A DNA stretch of 31,408 bases from Pseudozyma flocculosa PF-1 (taxonomy: Eukaryota; Basidiomycota; Ustilaginomycetes; Ustilaginales; Ustilaginaceae), in the NCBI RefSeq assembly GCF_000417875.1, contig NW_006920872.1, positions 1,051,849 to 1,083,256 on the forward strand. The letters are read 5' to 3'. Positions 22,824-31,408 of the stretch are shown here, one piece after another. The position numbers were made by a program, and so were the translations under genes. The notes below the pieces were generated by a model. That model saw only the letters and a list, made by a program, of their open reading frames with translations. It ran no database searches and had not been told where the DNA came from. The first letter of the stretch is position 1. The number at the start of each line of letters is the position of its first letter.

Positions 22824-23482
22824 CCCACAGCCGGGAGCCTACTCGAGATCCACATCGAGCAGACGCAGAGTGGGCAGCAGCAGGCCGTGGGGGCAGCCCA
22901 AGAAACCAGCCAAGAGGCAGCGGCTGGCCAAGACCAACACCTCTTTCTTTCTCTTCGGTGGGCGACGGCTTGCTTGGGCTTGCTGCTGGCCACCCACGTC
23001 CAACGGTCACCGTGCGTCACCATCGCCCTCCTGCGCCCCACCGGCGACGCGCCGTCTGGCCTGCGCTCCTGCTGCCCTGCCCTGCCCTGCCCTGCCCTGC
23101 CCACACACGACGGCCTTGGCTGCTCACCGTCACCACCGTCTTTGGGTGCGGACGTGTTGGCTGCGACCCCCAGCAGCGAGCGTGCAAGACCTCATCTCTC
23201 GACAGAGCCACGCCGGCGGGGCAAACCCAAAAAGCCACAACGGCGCGCCTCGACCTCCTCCACATGCACCTACCTGCCAGGCCTCGTCTTGACAGCCAAC
23301 TCTCTCGCCCACGCGAGCCACGCCCTACGGTCCACTGTCGTCCGAACATCATTCCTTCTTTGCTCGCGCTGCCACCTCGCCTCCTCCCTCATCGCTCCTC
23401 GCTCCCGCCTGCCTGCCACCTTGCATCGCCTCCCGACACCATCCATCCATCCCCACCTTGGCCAGCGCGCGCTTGGCCCACC

Positions 23483-26388
23483 ATGCCGCACCCATCTCAC
23501 CACCACCCACCACCACCACCACCACCACCACCACCGCCATCGCCACCGCATCCACCACCCTCCTACTCCACCACCGCCGCACACCGAGCCAGGGCCACCA
23601 GCCACACCAGCTACAGGTGGCTCCTCTACCTCGCCCTCATCCTCGCCCTCGTCGGCGCAACACGCCGCAGCATCACCTCCCCACTCAACACCTCCCTCTC
23701 CAGCCAGCCGCGCTCGCAATGGCACGACCTGCCCGCAGAATACGTCATCTGTTCGCCAGCCAACCGCCCCGGCCTCCTCTCCCGCTCCACCCATAGCCAC
23801 CCGCCTCGCCGCAGCATCTACACCGGTCACCACCACGACGGCACCGGCGGCGGCGACGACGACGACGACGGAGGCAACAACGACGACCCTCACGACGCCT
23901 ACGTCTCCTGCCTCGCCGTCGCCAACCACTCGATCGTCGCTCTCGGCTCAGAGCACCACGTCCTCCACGCCGCCTGCGGCCTCGACCCCGCCACCCCTGC
24001 TGCCCGCAAGCGTCTCCCGCGCTCCAACAAGTCGGCACGCCTCCAGCGCCAGCGACGCAACCTCCTCTCCGCACCATCAGCCCACACCGCCGCCAACAAC
24101 TGCGACGTGCGCAGGCTCAGGCACGGCCAGACCCTCTACCCGGGCTTCCAGGACGCCCACGGACACGTCCTCGACTATGGCTGGTCCCGCACCGTCGTCG
24201 ACCTCGTCGGCTCCACCTCAAAGCATCAGGTCGTACAGCGCATCGAGGACTTTGTTCGCAAATCGCCCGAGCTCCTCGCCTACGCCCTCAGCCCCACCAG
24301 CGACCATCGCCCGGGCGACGCCGACGCCGACGTGCGCTGGATCGAGGGCCTCGGCTGGGACCAGACAAAGTGGCCCGACCCCGTCTTCCCCACCGCCGCC
24401 GACCTCTCGAGCTCCCCGCTGCTGCGCAAGTTTGCCATCTCGCTCCGCCGCATCGACGTACACGCCATCTGGCTCTCGCAGGTCGCCCTCGACCTCGTCG
24501 AGAACCAGGCCAAGGGCTTCCCGCGCTCGCCCGCCGACGACCACAGGATCGAGGGCGGCCTCGTGGTCCGCGACGCCGCAGGCAGGCCCACGGGCGTCCT
24601 CATCGACAACGCCATGAACCTCGCCTACCAGGTCATCCCAAAGTGGACCTTCGAGCAGCGCAAGCGCTACCTCGACGCCGCCGCAGACGGCCTCCTCCGC
24701 GCCGGCATCACGGCCGTCGGCGACGCCGCCACCGACCTCGACGCCGTCGACTTTTACAAAAAGTGCGTGCCCGCCCGCGCGCGGCGACGGCGCACGAGAT
24801 GCTCCCTCGCCCCGACGCATTGCACCTTGCTGACACGATGCTACGCTTCCTCGCCCCGACGCATTGCACCTTGCTGACACGATGCGTTCCTCTTGTCCGC
24901 CTCGCTCTTCGTTTCGTCCTGCAGGATGGACGAGCAGGGTTCCATGCCGCTGCGGATCTACTCGTTCCTCGCCTGCCCTCCCGACGAGCGACGGTGCGCC
25001 CACCGCGTGCAGCAGGTGCTGCCGGCCACGCCCACGTCGCGCTTCACGCTGCGGGCCGTCAAGCTCTTTGCCGACGGCGCCCTCGGCTCGTGGGGTTCGG
25101 CCATGTGGCAGGACTACTCGGACAACCCGGGCGAGCGCGGCCTGCTCCTCATCCGCGAGCAAGAAGTCGAACCGCTGATCCGCTACTGGATGGAGCGCGG
25201 CTGGCAGGTCGGCACCCACGCCATCGGCGACAAGGCCAACACGCTGGTGCTCGACGCCTACCAGTCGATCCTCGCATCCTCCGGCGCGCTCGCCTCGGCC
25301 GACCCGCGCCCGCGCGTCGAACACGCCCAGATCATGCGCCTGTCGGACACGGCGCGCTTCGGCAGGCTGGGCGTCATCGCGTCCATGCAGCCCACCCACT
25401 GCACCTCGGACATGGGCTACGTCGAGTCGCGCATCGGCGCCGAGCGCGCCCGCGGCGCCTACGCCTGGAGGACGCTGCTCGACGCCAACGCGTCGCTGGC
25501 CTTGGGCTCCGACTTCCCCGTCGAGCTGCCCGACCCCTTGCACGGCATCTACTCGGCCGTCACGCGCCTCGACCCGCAGGGCAACTCGCCGCACGGCCGC
25601 AGAGGCTGGTACCCGGGCGAGAGGCTCAGCAGGCGGCAGGCGCTCCGCGGATTCACGCTCGACACGGCCTACGCCCAGTTCGAGGAGGACCGCGCCGGCA
25701 GCATCCGCGTCGGGAAGCGGGCCGACTTTACCATCCTCGACCGCGACATCCTCAACGAGCAGACCGTCTCGCCGGCGGCGCTGCGTGGTGCCCAGGTCGA
25801 GGCGACGCTGATCGACGGCAGGGTCGCCTACGACCGGGCCACGGACAGGGCTTCCCTGCTGGCTGCGGCCATCTCGCCGCCGGCCTACGCAGACCCCATC
25901 CGGCGGCTGGCCAGCCAAGTGGCCGAGGACCTCGTCGCCGAGCTGCAAAGGGCGTGGTACGGCCACAGCCCCGTGCTCCTCTCGACGATGGTCACGCTGG
26001 CCCTCGTCGCGCTGCTCCTGCTGCGCCGCGGCGGCACCGACCGCGACGCGTACTCGAACCTGTCTGCGCTTGCGCTCAACACGCGCCGGCCGGAGGCCGA
26101 GTGGATGAACATGGGCTTCTGGCGCGACACGGCCGACTTTTCCACGGCCGCTCGGCAGCTGGCCGAGGTGCTCTACAGCGCCGCGGGCGTCGCGAGCGGC
26201 AGCCGGATCCTCGACGTAGGCTGTGGGACGGGCGACTCGGTGCTGCTGCTGCGGGAGCGCTACGGGCCGAAGACGTTGCACGCCGTCACGTTCCTCGAGC
26301 GCGACGCAGCCAGGACGGCACAACGGCTGGACGCGGCCGCTGGAGCCGAGGCGGACAAGCGGTCGTCGTCGTCGTCGTCGTCGTCATC

Positions 26389-26421
<33 letters not shown>

Positions 26422-27118
26422 GCAGCAGCGGCAGCACCGGGTGTGGTGCGGCGACATTGCCGAGTGGCTGGTCGAGACGTCCGGCTCGGCCGGCGAGTCG
26501 TACAGGGACGGGGACGGGGACGGGGACGGGGAGCAAAAGTACGATTTCATCCTGGCGCTCGACTGCGCCTACCACTTCCAGAGCCGCTCGGACTTTCTAC
26601 AGCTGGCGTACCGTCGGCTGGCGCCTGGCGGCACGCTCGGGCTGGTGGACCTGCTCTCGGCGTGGCCCCCCGTGCGGCGGGGCAGGGCGAGCGAGCGTGG
26701 AGCCACGTTCCGAGCGAGACGCTGCGGCAGCCGTCGCGTGCTCCGACCCTCTTGGCGCGGCTGCGGCACGCGGCGACGTGCAAGCTGCTGGGCGTTTCGC
26801 CGTCGGCGCTGTGGTCGGCGGACGGGTACGCCGCGAAACTGGAGCGAGCGGGCTTTCGAGCGTCGACGATTTCGATCCGGGACGTGTCCGAGCACGTCTT
26901 TCCGGGCTTTTCGCGGTTCCTGCGAGGGCTGGGGGCGGGGCGAGGAGCGCGCTTGGCGGGGCGGCGGGGCGGGCACGCTGTTTGCGCTGCGGAGCTTTGG
27001 CGGCGTCGTGGCGTCGTGGGCGCGCGGCGGCGACGAGGGCTTGGTGCGCTGCGCCGTCGTCGTGGCGCGCAAGGACGTGGCGGTCGAGGGCGCGTCGGCT
27101 GCCAAGGGGGTGTCGTAG
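23483..27118 (+). CDS. Fusion of YtcJ-like amidohydrolase, membrane segment and SAM-dependent methyltransferase
   Basis: Exon 1 is 23483-24762; exon 2 starts at 24925 after a 162-nt intron and stays open to at least 26671. A Pro/His-rich head precedes a membrane segment (YRWLLYLALILALVG, ~44-59). The amidohydrolase domain has metal ligands His226/His228 (DAHGH), the KLFADGALGS segment with Lys473, His525 (THAIGDK), His560 (VEHAQ) and Asp623 (SDFPVE). It ends near residue 745. A second hydrophobic segment (~776-793, then RR) leads, without any stop, into a methyltransferase: AYSNLSALALNTRRPEAEWMNMGFW, motif I ILDVGCGTGDS near 857, a poly-Ser/poly-Gln insert (~900-930), FILALDCAYHF and LAPGGTLGL. 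Keeping the conserved tail open needs a 59-nt GT-AG intron at 26672-26730 (or an indel), then one further frame shift in G-rich sequence around 26930-26975 before the stop at 27116. Substrates are unknown. About 1,137 residues in all. Confidence 0.8.
24805..24885 (+). repeat. 37-nt direct duplication inside intron 1 of the fusion gene
   Basis: Two identical 37-base copies at 24805-24841 and 24849-24885 (period 44) lie within the 162-nt intron. They probably result from a local tandem duplication. Neither donor nor acceptor is affected. Confidence 0.93.
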
Positions 27119-27290
27119 CCGTAGTCGTGGCGTGGGTCCTGTGGCGCGGCGTAGAGCCTTACGAGGGCCCCGCTGTACGCTTTCAAGCCGCACGTCCTGT
27201 CCATCTACCAACTGTCGTCGAAGTCTTGCCCATCCACCAACTGTCGCCGACGTCTTGCCCGTCCACCACTGACGTCCACGTCTTGCCCGT

Positions 27291-27800
27291 CTACCACTTT
27301 CGTCCGAGCTGCGCGGGCGAGAAGGCGTTAGCAGGCAGGCCAGTACAGGGGCAGGGGAGAGCAACAATCGAGCCAGTCAGCGGATGTGAGGTGGAGAGGC
27401 AGGCAGGGAAGAGCAACAATCCAGCCGATGAGCAGGAGAGGCGTGCAAAACCGCCAGAGAGGCCAGGAGGACGAGGCAGACGAGTCGGACTCGGGCGCAC
27501 GCACCTTTTCCTGGACGCAGGCCTTGAAGGCGGCAAACTCGGCGTGGCACATGTTTCGCTCGACGTTTTCGTAGTTGGCAGCCACGCAGGCGCCGTACAC
27601 CTTTGCCTGTTGTCGACGGGGGAAGGCGGGGTGGGGCGAATAAAGAAAGGGAAGGTGTGGGGTCAGTCGGAATCGGCGGTGCCAGTGTGGGCGGAGGGGG
27701 GTGGGTCACGCACGGGGGCAGCGCACTGGGCAGCGGCCTTTGCAAAGGTCTGGATGGGCTGCATGTCCCGCTTCTTGAGGGTCTGCAGCGTCGGCCTCAT
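27291..27800 (-). CDS. Twin CX9C mitochondrial protein, NDUFAF8-like (68 aa)
   Basis: Three minus-strand exons, 27800-27714, 27606-27505 and 27308-27291, join in phase 0 to give 68 residues. The cysteines form two exact C-X9-C pairs: Cys26/Cys36 (QCAAPAKVYGAC) and Cys49/Cys59 (MCHAEFAAFKAC). This is the hallmark of small helical-hairpin proteins oxidised by Mia40 in the mitochondrial intermembrane space, although NDUFAF8 itself works in the matrix as a complex I assembly factor. The order TFAKAAAQC...YGxCV...MCxxEFxxFKxCV and the ending LGRKW match fungal proteins I recall as NDUFAF8 (C17orf89) relatives. The 18-nt last exon is supported because it supplies LGRKW-stop after a clean CGCAG acceptor. 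The gene is convergent with the fusion gene; the stops are 172 bases apart. Confidence 0.87.
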
Positions 27801-29015
27801 GTTGCGTGCGTGCGTGCGTGCGGGTGTATGTGTGTGGGTGCTTGCGATGAAGGGTGGTGGTGATGCTGGAGGTGGTGTCGAGGGACAGCCAAACGAAGTC
27901 GGCAGGGTCGAAGGCGATTAATATTACGCTCACCCTCCCGGCTGACGGCGCGGTCCCGAACGCCTCCACCCCCCTTTCCTCTTCTTCCGAGCCCGAGCTG
28001 ACTGAACAGATAGACCAGACCGGCGTGGAATTTCATTTGAATTTTCCGTCGACTTTTTGGCACCCGTCACATCGTCGCCCAGCCTCGGCGCTTGGCACAG
28101 GCTACATAGCCCTTGCTCGACAGCGAAGCGCAATCAATGTTGGACTCGAGGGTAGGCCTTGTCTCAGTGTTCTTCCCGCTGTCCTCGCCGCCTCGCTCGC
28201 TGTACATCCCTCGATGCGTCGAGATGCCACAGCATGCTCGAGCGGCCGAGCAATTGACAGCAACGGGGACCGAAACCAGGGCAGGGCAGGGATGCCAAGC
28301 CAAGCAAAGGCGCCCTCGCAGACCCGCTCCTTCGCTCGCTCGCTGCAACGAGGCGTCCGGCGTGAAAGCAGGAAAGCTTTTGCGTGGGCACGAGGCAGGG
28401 CCATGACGCACAGCTTGGACCGTGCGCGCCTGTCTGTCTGCCTGCCCTGCCTCTTGTCGCTTGCTTCTTCTAGCGCACCGCACGACACCGCCTCGCCGTT
28501 CTATTTCAGGGGGGGGGGGCCGCCGCACTCGACGCCCTGCTGCCCTGCTGCCCTGCTGCCCTGCTGCCCGACTGCTTGATGCCTCTCGCCCCTCGTCCCT
28601 GCCTCGCCCCTCGCCGCTGTGGACCTCTCTCTCTCTCTCTGAGCTTGGCACGCACCCGCAGCCCGCCTCGCACGCACAGCACAACCCAGTCTCAAGGCGT
28701 GGCCCCGCCTGCCCTCGTCATCCTCCTTCTTCTTCCTGCTTCCTCGTCGTCTTCTTCCTCCTCACCACCACCAACAAAGCGTACATCGTCGAATCCCTCG
28801 CTTCACGCCTTCTCTCGGCGATTTCGACACGACAACCGCGCAGACACGCCCGCCCTCACGACACAGCATCCAGACCAACTCGACGCCTTCTAGGCCGCGC
28901 TGAACCTCTCTTGGCATCGCCCCCGCTCTCTTGCGCTGCCCCCCCCTCGCACCGCCCCTCTCTTGGCGCCGGCACCGCTATCCCCTGCCACCCACGCTCA
29001 GCCCCCCCGCCCACC
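27801..29015. other. Divergent promoter region between the CX9C gene and HET-C
   Basis: 1.2 kb with no recognisable gene. It contains a GTGC repeat directly upstream of the CX9C ATG (about 27803-27821), an 11-base poly-G (28509-28519) and a CTGCC repeat (about 28538-28568). A C/T-rich stretch (28700-29010) probably forms the HET-C leader; its start context is CCCACCATG. Confidence 0.55.
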
Positions 29016-31408
29016 ATGTCGTCCTACACGCTCCTCCCCATTCTCGTCCTCGCCGTCGTTCTGTTCGCCGCCTCGCCCGCCGCCGCGTTCGGCTCGGGCC
29101 TGGTCTCGGAGGCTTCGGGCGTCCACAACCGCGTCTTCCTTCACGGCGACGTCGAGGGCATCCTCACCGAGCTCGTAAAGACGGCCGCCGGCGCAGGCGC
29201 AGCCGGCATCATGGGCGCCATCTTCAGCGGCGGCAAAAAGGCCGGCAAAAAGTTCTCCAAGGACGACGTCTCGAGAGTCTACTTTGGCAACTGGCTCCGC
29301 GATCTAAGCCAGGCCGTCGACGTCGCCTCGCTCAAGCTCCTTCCCGCACAGCGCATCGTCAACGTCGTCGCCGTCCTCGGCTTCCTCGAGTTCGGCTACG
29401 CCACCCGCGAGTTCGAGGTCACGCCCGAGAGGCTCGGCAACTACCTCACCGTCGAGCACATCGACAACCCCACGGGCTACCCCGACGACCAGGGCAGCGA
29501 CCCGCGCCAGGTGGCAAACTACCCGGGCCTCCGCGGCCCGCTCAACCCGCGCGAGCTCGACATCGACGAGCGCAACGGCATGAAGCAGTACATTGCCACC
29601 GAGGGGCGCGACTTTGACACCAGCGCCCGCTTCATCAAGGACAACATTATCCGCGCCATCGAGCTTGGCCGCAGCGGCAGGCGCAACAACGAGCGCGACG
29701 AGTGGGAGTCGCTCCGCCTCCTCGGCACGGCGCTCCACACCCTCGAGGATTTCGCCGCCCACAGCAACTTCATCGAGGTCGCCCTCCAGAAGCTCGGCTA
29801 CGACCGCGTCTTTGCCCACGTCGGCGACCGCGTCCGCGTCCGCGCCCCCTCGGGCCGCGAGGTGGCGCCCATCGTCACCGGCAGCTTCGGCGGCGCCGAC
29901 TTTATGCACTCGATGCTCGGCACCGCAGAAGACAAGCTGTCGCAGAACAGCGCCCAGGATGTCACGGCCAAGTTTGACGACAACAAGGGCAAGGACGGCG
30001 GCGCGCTGCGCACCGTGCTCAAGCTGCTCCTCAGCAAGGACGACAAGGCCGACCGCGACGGCGACGGCGGCGACGGCGGCAGCGACACGCGCAAGAACCC
30101 CGACGGCCAGGTCGACCGCCTCGAGGAGCTGCGACGCCGTGCCCAGGAGATGAACCCCACCGACATTGGCGAGGACGAGGTGCACCAGTTCATCATGGAC
30201 GTCCTCGGCATCCACGACGACATCGCCCGCACCATTTCCGGCATCATCGACCGCATCCCCGGACTCGACGAGCTGCTGGGCGAGGTCAGCAACAACCTCG
30301 CCGTCTTTGTCTTTTCCACCCTCGAGCCCGTCATGTCGCCCATCTTCCGCACCGTCACCGAGACGCTCTTCGAGGCCAGCGCCGCCGTCGTCGACTGCCA
30401 CGACCAGACCATCGTCTTTAACGACGAAAACGCCAGCGACCCCACCCACAGCATGCTGGCCAAGGACCACTTCTCCAACCTGCTCAACGCGCCCGCCGGC
30501 CGCCTCGCCCAGATCATCGTGCGCCACTCGGTGCAGCAGGTCGTCGAGGCGTGGGACGACGACGGCATCGACCCGCGCCAGGTCGCCGACCGCATCGTCA
30601 CCGCCCTCCACCACCCAGACTTTGTCGAGCGCCCCAACCCGGTCCAGGAGGACATGCTGCGCTTCGTCGACACCTGGATCAACTCGCACGGCGGCGAAAA
30701 GGACGAGGTGCTGCGCCGCCTCGAAAAGAACGCCGTCCTCGAGCACCGCAACATCACCGACGGCCTGTCGGGCGGCTCCACCATCCCGGCCGCCGACGCC
30801 AACGCCAACAAGTACGCCGCCGCCAGCGAGGGGCTCGCCGGCCTCGTCAAGCCCGGCGGCGTCCTCGCCGATGCGCCCGGCGCCGACGTCGTCGCCGGCG
30901 TCCTCGGCACGCTCAAGCTCGACGGCAGCGACGACAAGCGGAAGGGACAGCAGCACGGTGGCAGTGGCCAGCAGTACGGCCAGCAGCAGCACGGCGGCAG
31001 TGGCCAGCAGTACGGCCAGCAGCAGCAGCAGTACGGTCAGGGCGGCCGACGCAATGACGACGAAGACAACGACGGCGGACGCCGCTACCAGCAGCAGCAG
31101 CAGCAGTTTGGCGGCGGCGGTCAGCAGTCGTTTGGCCAGTCGCACAGCCAGCAGTACGGAGGCGGAGGACGTCGCAACGACGAAGACGACGATGAGCGTC
31201 GCCAGCAGCAGCACCAGTACGGTGACTCGCGCCGACAGGACGACGAAGACAACAGCTACGGCTCGGGTCGTCAGCAGCAGCAGTACGGCGGCTACGGCGA
31301 GCAGCGCCGCCAGGACGACGACGGCGACCGCTTCGGACGCCAGGAGAGCTACGGGCAGCAGAGCCACGGCCAGCGCCGCGACGACGAGGACCGCTTCGGA
31401 GGCGACCA
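29016..31408 (+). CDS. HET-C family protein (3' end beyond window)
   Basis: An intronless frame of 797 full codons runs off the window. Residues 1-24 form a clear signal peptide (TLLPILVLAVVLFAA, then SPAAA before FGSG). The conserved HET-C region follows, with VYFGNWLRDLSQAVDVASL near residue 89, a TREFEVTPERLGNYLTVEHIDNP-like stretch and ALHTLEDFAAHSNFIEVAL at 240-258. In that last motif His241, Asp245 and His249 form an H-x3-D-x3-H pattern like metal ligands of zinc phospholipase-C/P1-nuclease folds; this catalytic reading is inference. In Neurospora, het-c alleles trigger heterokaryon incompatibility; a role in this organism is unknown. From about residue 641 the protein becomes a Gln/Gly/Tyr-rich tail punctuated by RRNDDED-type charged blocks, comparable in place to the Gly-rich tail of ascomycete HET-C. 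Third positions are strongly C-biased. Confidence 0.92.
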   Translation, partial: MSSYTLLPILVLAVVLFAASPAAAFGSGLVSEASGVHNRVFLHGDVEGILTELVKTAAGAGAAGIMGAIFSGGKKAGKKFSKDDVSRVYFGNWLRDLSQAVDVASLKLLPAQRIVNVVAVLGFLEFGYATREFEVTPERLGNYLTVEHIDNPTGYPDDQGSDPRQVANYPGLRGPLNPRELDIDERNGMKQYIATEGRDFDTSARFIKDNIIRAIELGRSGRRNNERDEWESLRLLGTALHTLEDFAAHSNFIEVALQKLGYDRVFAHVGDRVRVRAPSGREVAPIVTGSFGGADFMHSMLGTAEDKLSQNSAQDVTAKFDDNKGKDGGALRTVLKLLLSKDDKADRDGDGGDGGSDTRKNPDGQVDRLEELRRRAQEMNPTDIGEDEVHQFIMDVLGIHDDIARTISGIIDRIPGLDELLGEVSNNLAVFVFSTLEPVMSPIFRTVTETLFEASAAVVDCHDQTIVFNDENASDPTHSMLAKDHFSNLLNAPAGRLAQIIVRHSVQQVVEAWDDDGIDPRQVADRIVTALHHPDFVERPNPVQEDMLRFVDTWINSHGGEKDEVLRRLEKNAVLEHRNITDGLSGGSTIPAADANANKYAAASEGLAGLVKPGGVLADAPGADVVAGVLGTLKLDGSDDKRKGQQHGGSGQQYGQQQHGGSGQQYGQQQQQYGQGGRRNDDEDNDGGRRYQQQQQQFGGGGQQSFGQSHSQQYGGGGRRNDEDDDERRQQQHQYGDSRRQDDEDNSYGSGRQQQQYGGYGEQRRQDDDGDRFGRQESYGQQSHGQRRDDEDRFGGD

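Larger units (their letters stand above)
22153..23482. other. Divergent promoter region between the Rho gene and the fusion gene
   Basis: 1.3 kb between divergent starts with no recognisable gene. It contains the GATGGAC minisatellite (22494-22570), GCAAGCAG/GCAG repeats (22783-22823) and a CCCTG repeat (about 23072-23102). A long plus-strand frame runs into the downstream coding start, but its sequence before 23483 is compositionally like leader and is not counted. Confidence 0.55.

Noticed and set aside
24893..25178. Alternative gene start inside intron 1 of the fusion gene
   Set aside because: The sequence is the exon-2 frame extended back into the intron. The 24762/24925 junction links conserved amidohydrolase sequence and keeps the domain continuous.
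29304..31367. Minus-strand 687-codon frame opposite HET-C
   Set aside because: Hydrophobic Val/Leu/Ala translation is the expected antisense of Gln/Asp/Gly-rich coding sequence.

Overview
The window reads as nuclear DNA of a GC-rich basidiomycete fungus. Genes are spliced with GT-AG introns, most introns are short (about 60-200 nt), wobble positions are C/G rich, and every recognisable product is eukaryotic (Set2 methyltransferase, mitochondrial RNA polymerase, proteasome lid subunit, Rho GTPase, HET-C). The protein flavour suggests Ustilaginomycotina/Exobasidiomycetes, but that placement is inference. No transposon, rRNA, CRISPR or convincing tRNA was seen. The assembly has one 197-base run of N inside a coding region.

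Layout, left to right: (1) minus strand 1-2684, 3'-truncated SET2 histone H3K36 methyltransferase; (2) minus strand 4227-4876, small Gln/Gly-rich conserved fungal protein (109 aa, three exons); (3) plus strand 6287-11122, intronless mitochondrial RNA polymerase RPO41 carrying a long acidic insertion that contains the N gap; (4) plus strand 13016-14560, glyceraldehyde-3-phosphate dehydrogenase, three exons; (5) plus strand 16637-17093, conserved 112-aa protein of unknown function; (6) plus strand 18093-19556, proteasome subunit RPN9, three exons; (7) minus strand 20771-22152, Rho2-like GTPase with seven exons including a 7-nt microexon; (8) plus strand 23483-27118, an apparent natural fusion of a YtcJ-like amidohydrolase, a membrane segment and a SAM methyltransferase, with a reading-frame problem near its end; (9) minus strand 27291-27800, twin CX9C mitochondrial protein resembling NDUFAF8; (10) plus strand from 29016, HET-C family protein running off the window with a Gln/Gly/Tyr-rich tail.

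The genes do not form a pathway or cluster. They are ordinary single genes with separate promoters, and two (RPO41 and the CX9C protein) concern mitochondrial gene expression or assembly. Intergenic spaces are 1-2 kb and unusually full of short tandem repeats (CAGG, GAGGC, GAC, GATGGAC, poly-G). The most interesting items are the amidohydrolase-methyltransferase fusion, the 7-nt microexon in switch I of the Rho gene, the tandem array of branch-point-like CTGAC motifs in an RPN9 intron, the acidic AT-hook-bearing insertion in RPO41, and the low-complexity tail of HET-C. All splice sites were assigned by eye from GT-AG signals and family conservation, without transcript data.
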